Assembly: GCA_032622095.1 (NCBI GenBank)
Contig: CP136066.1
Location: forward strand, 173,165,164-173,229,163
Direction: 5' to 3'
Origin: Siphonodentalium dalli
Taxonomy: Eukaryota; Mollusca; Scaphopoda; Gadilida; Siphonodentaliidae
DNA: 64,000 nucleotides
Below the pieces are notes generated by a model. That model did no database searches, was not told where the DNA came from, and saw only the letters and a list, made by a program, of their open reading frames with translations. Both the position numbers and the translations under genes were made by a program. Of this stretch, positions 62,841 through 64,000 are shown piece after piece (position 1 is the first letter of the stretch; every line of letters starts with the position of its first letter).

Positions 62841-64000
62841 TCCATGATACTTACCTGTTATTAGGCTGTCAACATCGATAAATACAATGATAAATATGCA
62901 TGTTTTAATAACTTAACGATGACAAACAACTGTGCAAATTCGCATTCCAACACATGGAAATGGGCAGATCTTCGATGTTTAAAAATTACTTTGATAATCT
63001 TGTGCAGGATTTTTATTGTTCTATGAATATAGTAGGTGCGGGTTGTTAAAGTACCGACGGTACCACAACTTTCGGTACCGGTTCCGTACTGATGTTCAGT
63101 ACCGCAAACCGGGTCGGTATCGGTACTCATTGAGTGGACTTTGTTACGGCAAATAACTTTTTTTTCGTGGGGTTCCATCGTCAATTATTCGTTAAGTTCG
63201 AGGTTTAGTCAAACAACAAAAATAAAAATCGCAACGACATTTACAATTAAGTTGTTGTCTGCAGCGGTTTTCGGCAAGTCGCAAAGGGAGTATTTTTTAA
63301 AAGACGGACTACAGAGTGGAACAAATGTAGACATGTATGTTTGACTACTGGGTCGGCTAAAATTGCAGACTTATATGGATACACGGTACACCATTTTATT
63401 TATGTGGTAATTAATTAGATAACTCACTAATCGGCCATATTACTCGCATGTTGTAATTTCATAAATGATGTCACCCAATGAAACCAAAGTCGTTTCCAGT
63501 AAGCCTAGTTTTAGTTGGCTAGTTCGAAAATTTGAAATAGATTTAGAGAGAAAATAGTCAAATACACTCTGTGTCTGTGACATTAACTTTATATCACAAT
63601 AAAAGTTAAAACAAGGGAAAATAAAACTCAATAGATGTCACTCATGTGATCATAAGAATCATTACGTCATAATACTCTGGTAACTCTGCCCTGGTTCCCC
63701 ATGCCTCCATGTCACGACTCACAAACTCACAAATATCCTGTCATTCGTGTTCTACAGTGTCAACATCCATGTCATATATATCCATCGATGGTAATTTGGG
63801 TGTTTGGCACTTTTGCGCCTTGTGACCTTGTCGTTGCCCAACAAACTCCTCTCAAATGATGCATGTGTCATAAATTGATACCGCGAAACGGCACGTGCAG
63901 AATTGCATCTGGCGGCATTCCAGCCGCATCCAAGAAATACAGTTATCACAAGCGCCTACACAATGCATGCATTTTGTCAATTTAGTGACAAGTTGTCATA
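62841..64000. other. Right-edge sequence without an assigned gene
   Basis: Presumably PSMA3 intron or 5' flank. A GGTACCG-rich patch at about 63045-63135 resembles the ATACCG-rich ends of the 55.9-kb hAT element and may be another fragment. No PSMA3 N-terminal exon is visible. Confidence 0.4.

Noticed and set aside
62857..62940. Possible upstream PSMA3 exon ending at AACAG/GTAAGT
   Set aside because: The translation in any frame does not show the expected FNVDRHVGM-like end preceding [10 protein letters not shown], and stops are close.

Overview
The window is nuclear DNA of an invertebrate animal. The evidence is spliced genes with GT-AG introns, a motile-cilium coiled-coil gene, a 20S proteasome gene, and very dense short palindromic transposons. 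Long intronic tandem arrays with ACGG/GTCC-rich ends and 'GGGGCATAACTC' units suggest a marine mollusc, probably a bivalve. That placement is an inference from style and has not been checked by a search.

Four protein-coding loci can be supported. (1) The last exon of a plus-strand gene (1542-2768) encodes a short coiled coil and a Q/P/S-rich tail; its other exons lie left of the window. (2) A complete eight-exon minus-strand gene (34948 down to 18788, 351 aa) belongs to the CCDC42/CFAP73 family of axonemal coiled-coil proteins. (3) A two-exon minus-strand gene (44985 down to 41881, 92 aa) encodes a single-pass membrane protein that I do not recognise. (4) The last seven coding exons of a minus-strand PSMA3 (20S proteasome alpha-7) gene run from 60978 down to 50988; its first exons lie beyond the right edge. 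All splice phases join correctly in genes 2-4. The genes are functionally unrelated and nothing suggests co-regulation.

Most other sequence is transposon-derived. The main families are: a roughly 215-bp near-perfect palindrome with TA-CAGT ends (Tc1/mariner-type MITE, ten clear copies plus an edge copy); a large group of palindromes bounded by TTAA, most starting TTAACCCTTT, with several unrelated interiors that share a movable hairpin module; a double-hairpin family built on GAATGAGGTCCCCAGAGGG; a family with the terminus TAAGC(A/G)AGATCACTG; and hAT-like elements, two of which have perfect 8-bp target duplications (19516-20875 and 55904-56931). One hAT-like unit carries a lone BED-type zinc-finger ORF (47813-48112). 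Several elements are nested.

Layout: 1-2.8 kb edge MITEs and gene 1; 2.9-18.7 kb intergenic MITE field with two minisatellite blocks; 18.8-34.9 kb CCDC42-like gene with MITEs and tandem arrays in its introns; 35-41.8 kb intergenic; 41.9-45 kb small membrane-protein gene; 45-50.9 kb intergenic repeats; 51-64 kb PSMA3 and its introns. All four genes have a palindromic MITE starting within about 160 bp of the stop codon.
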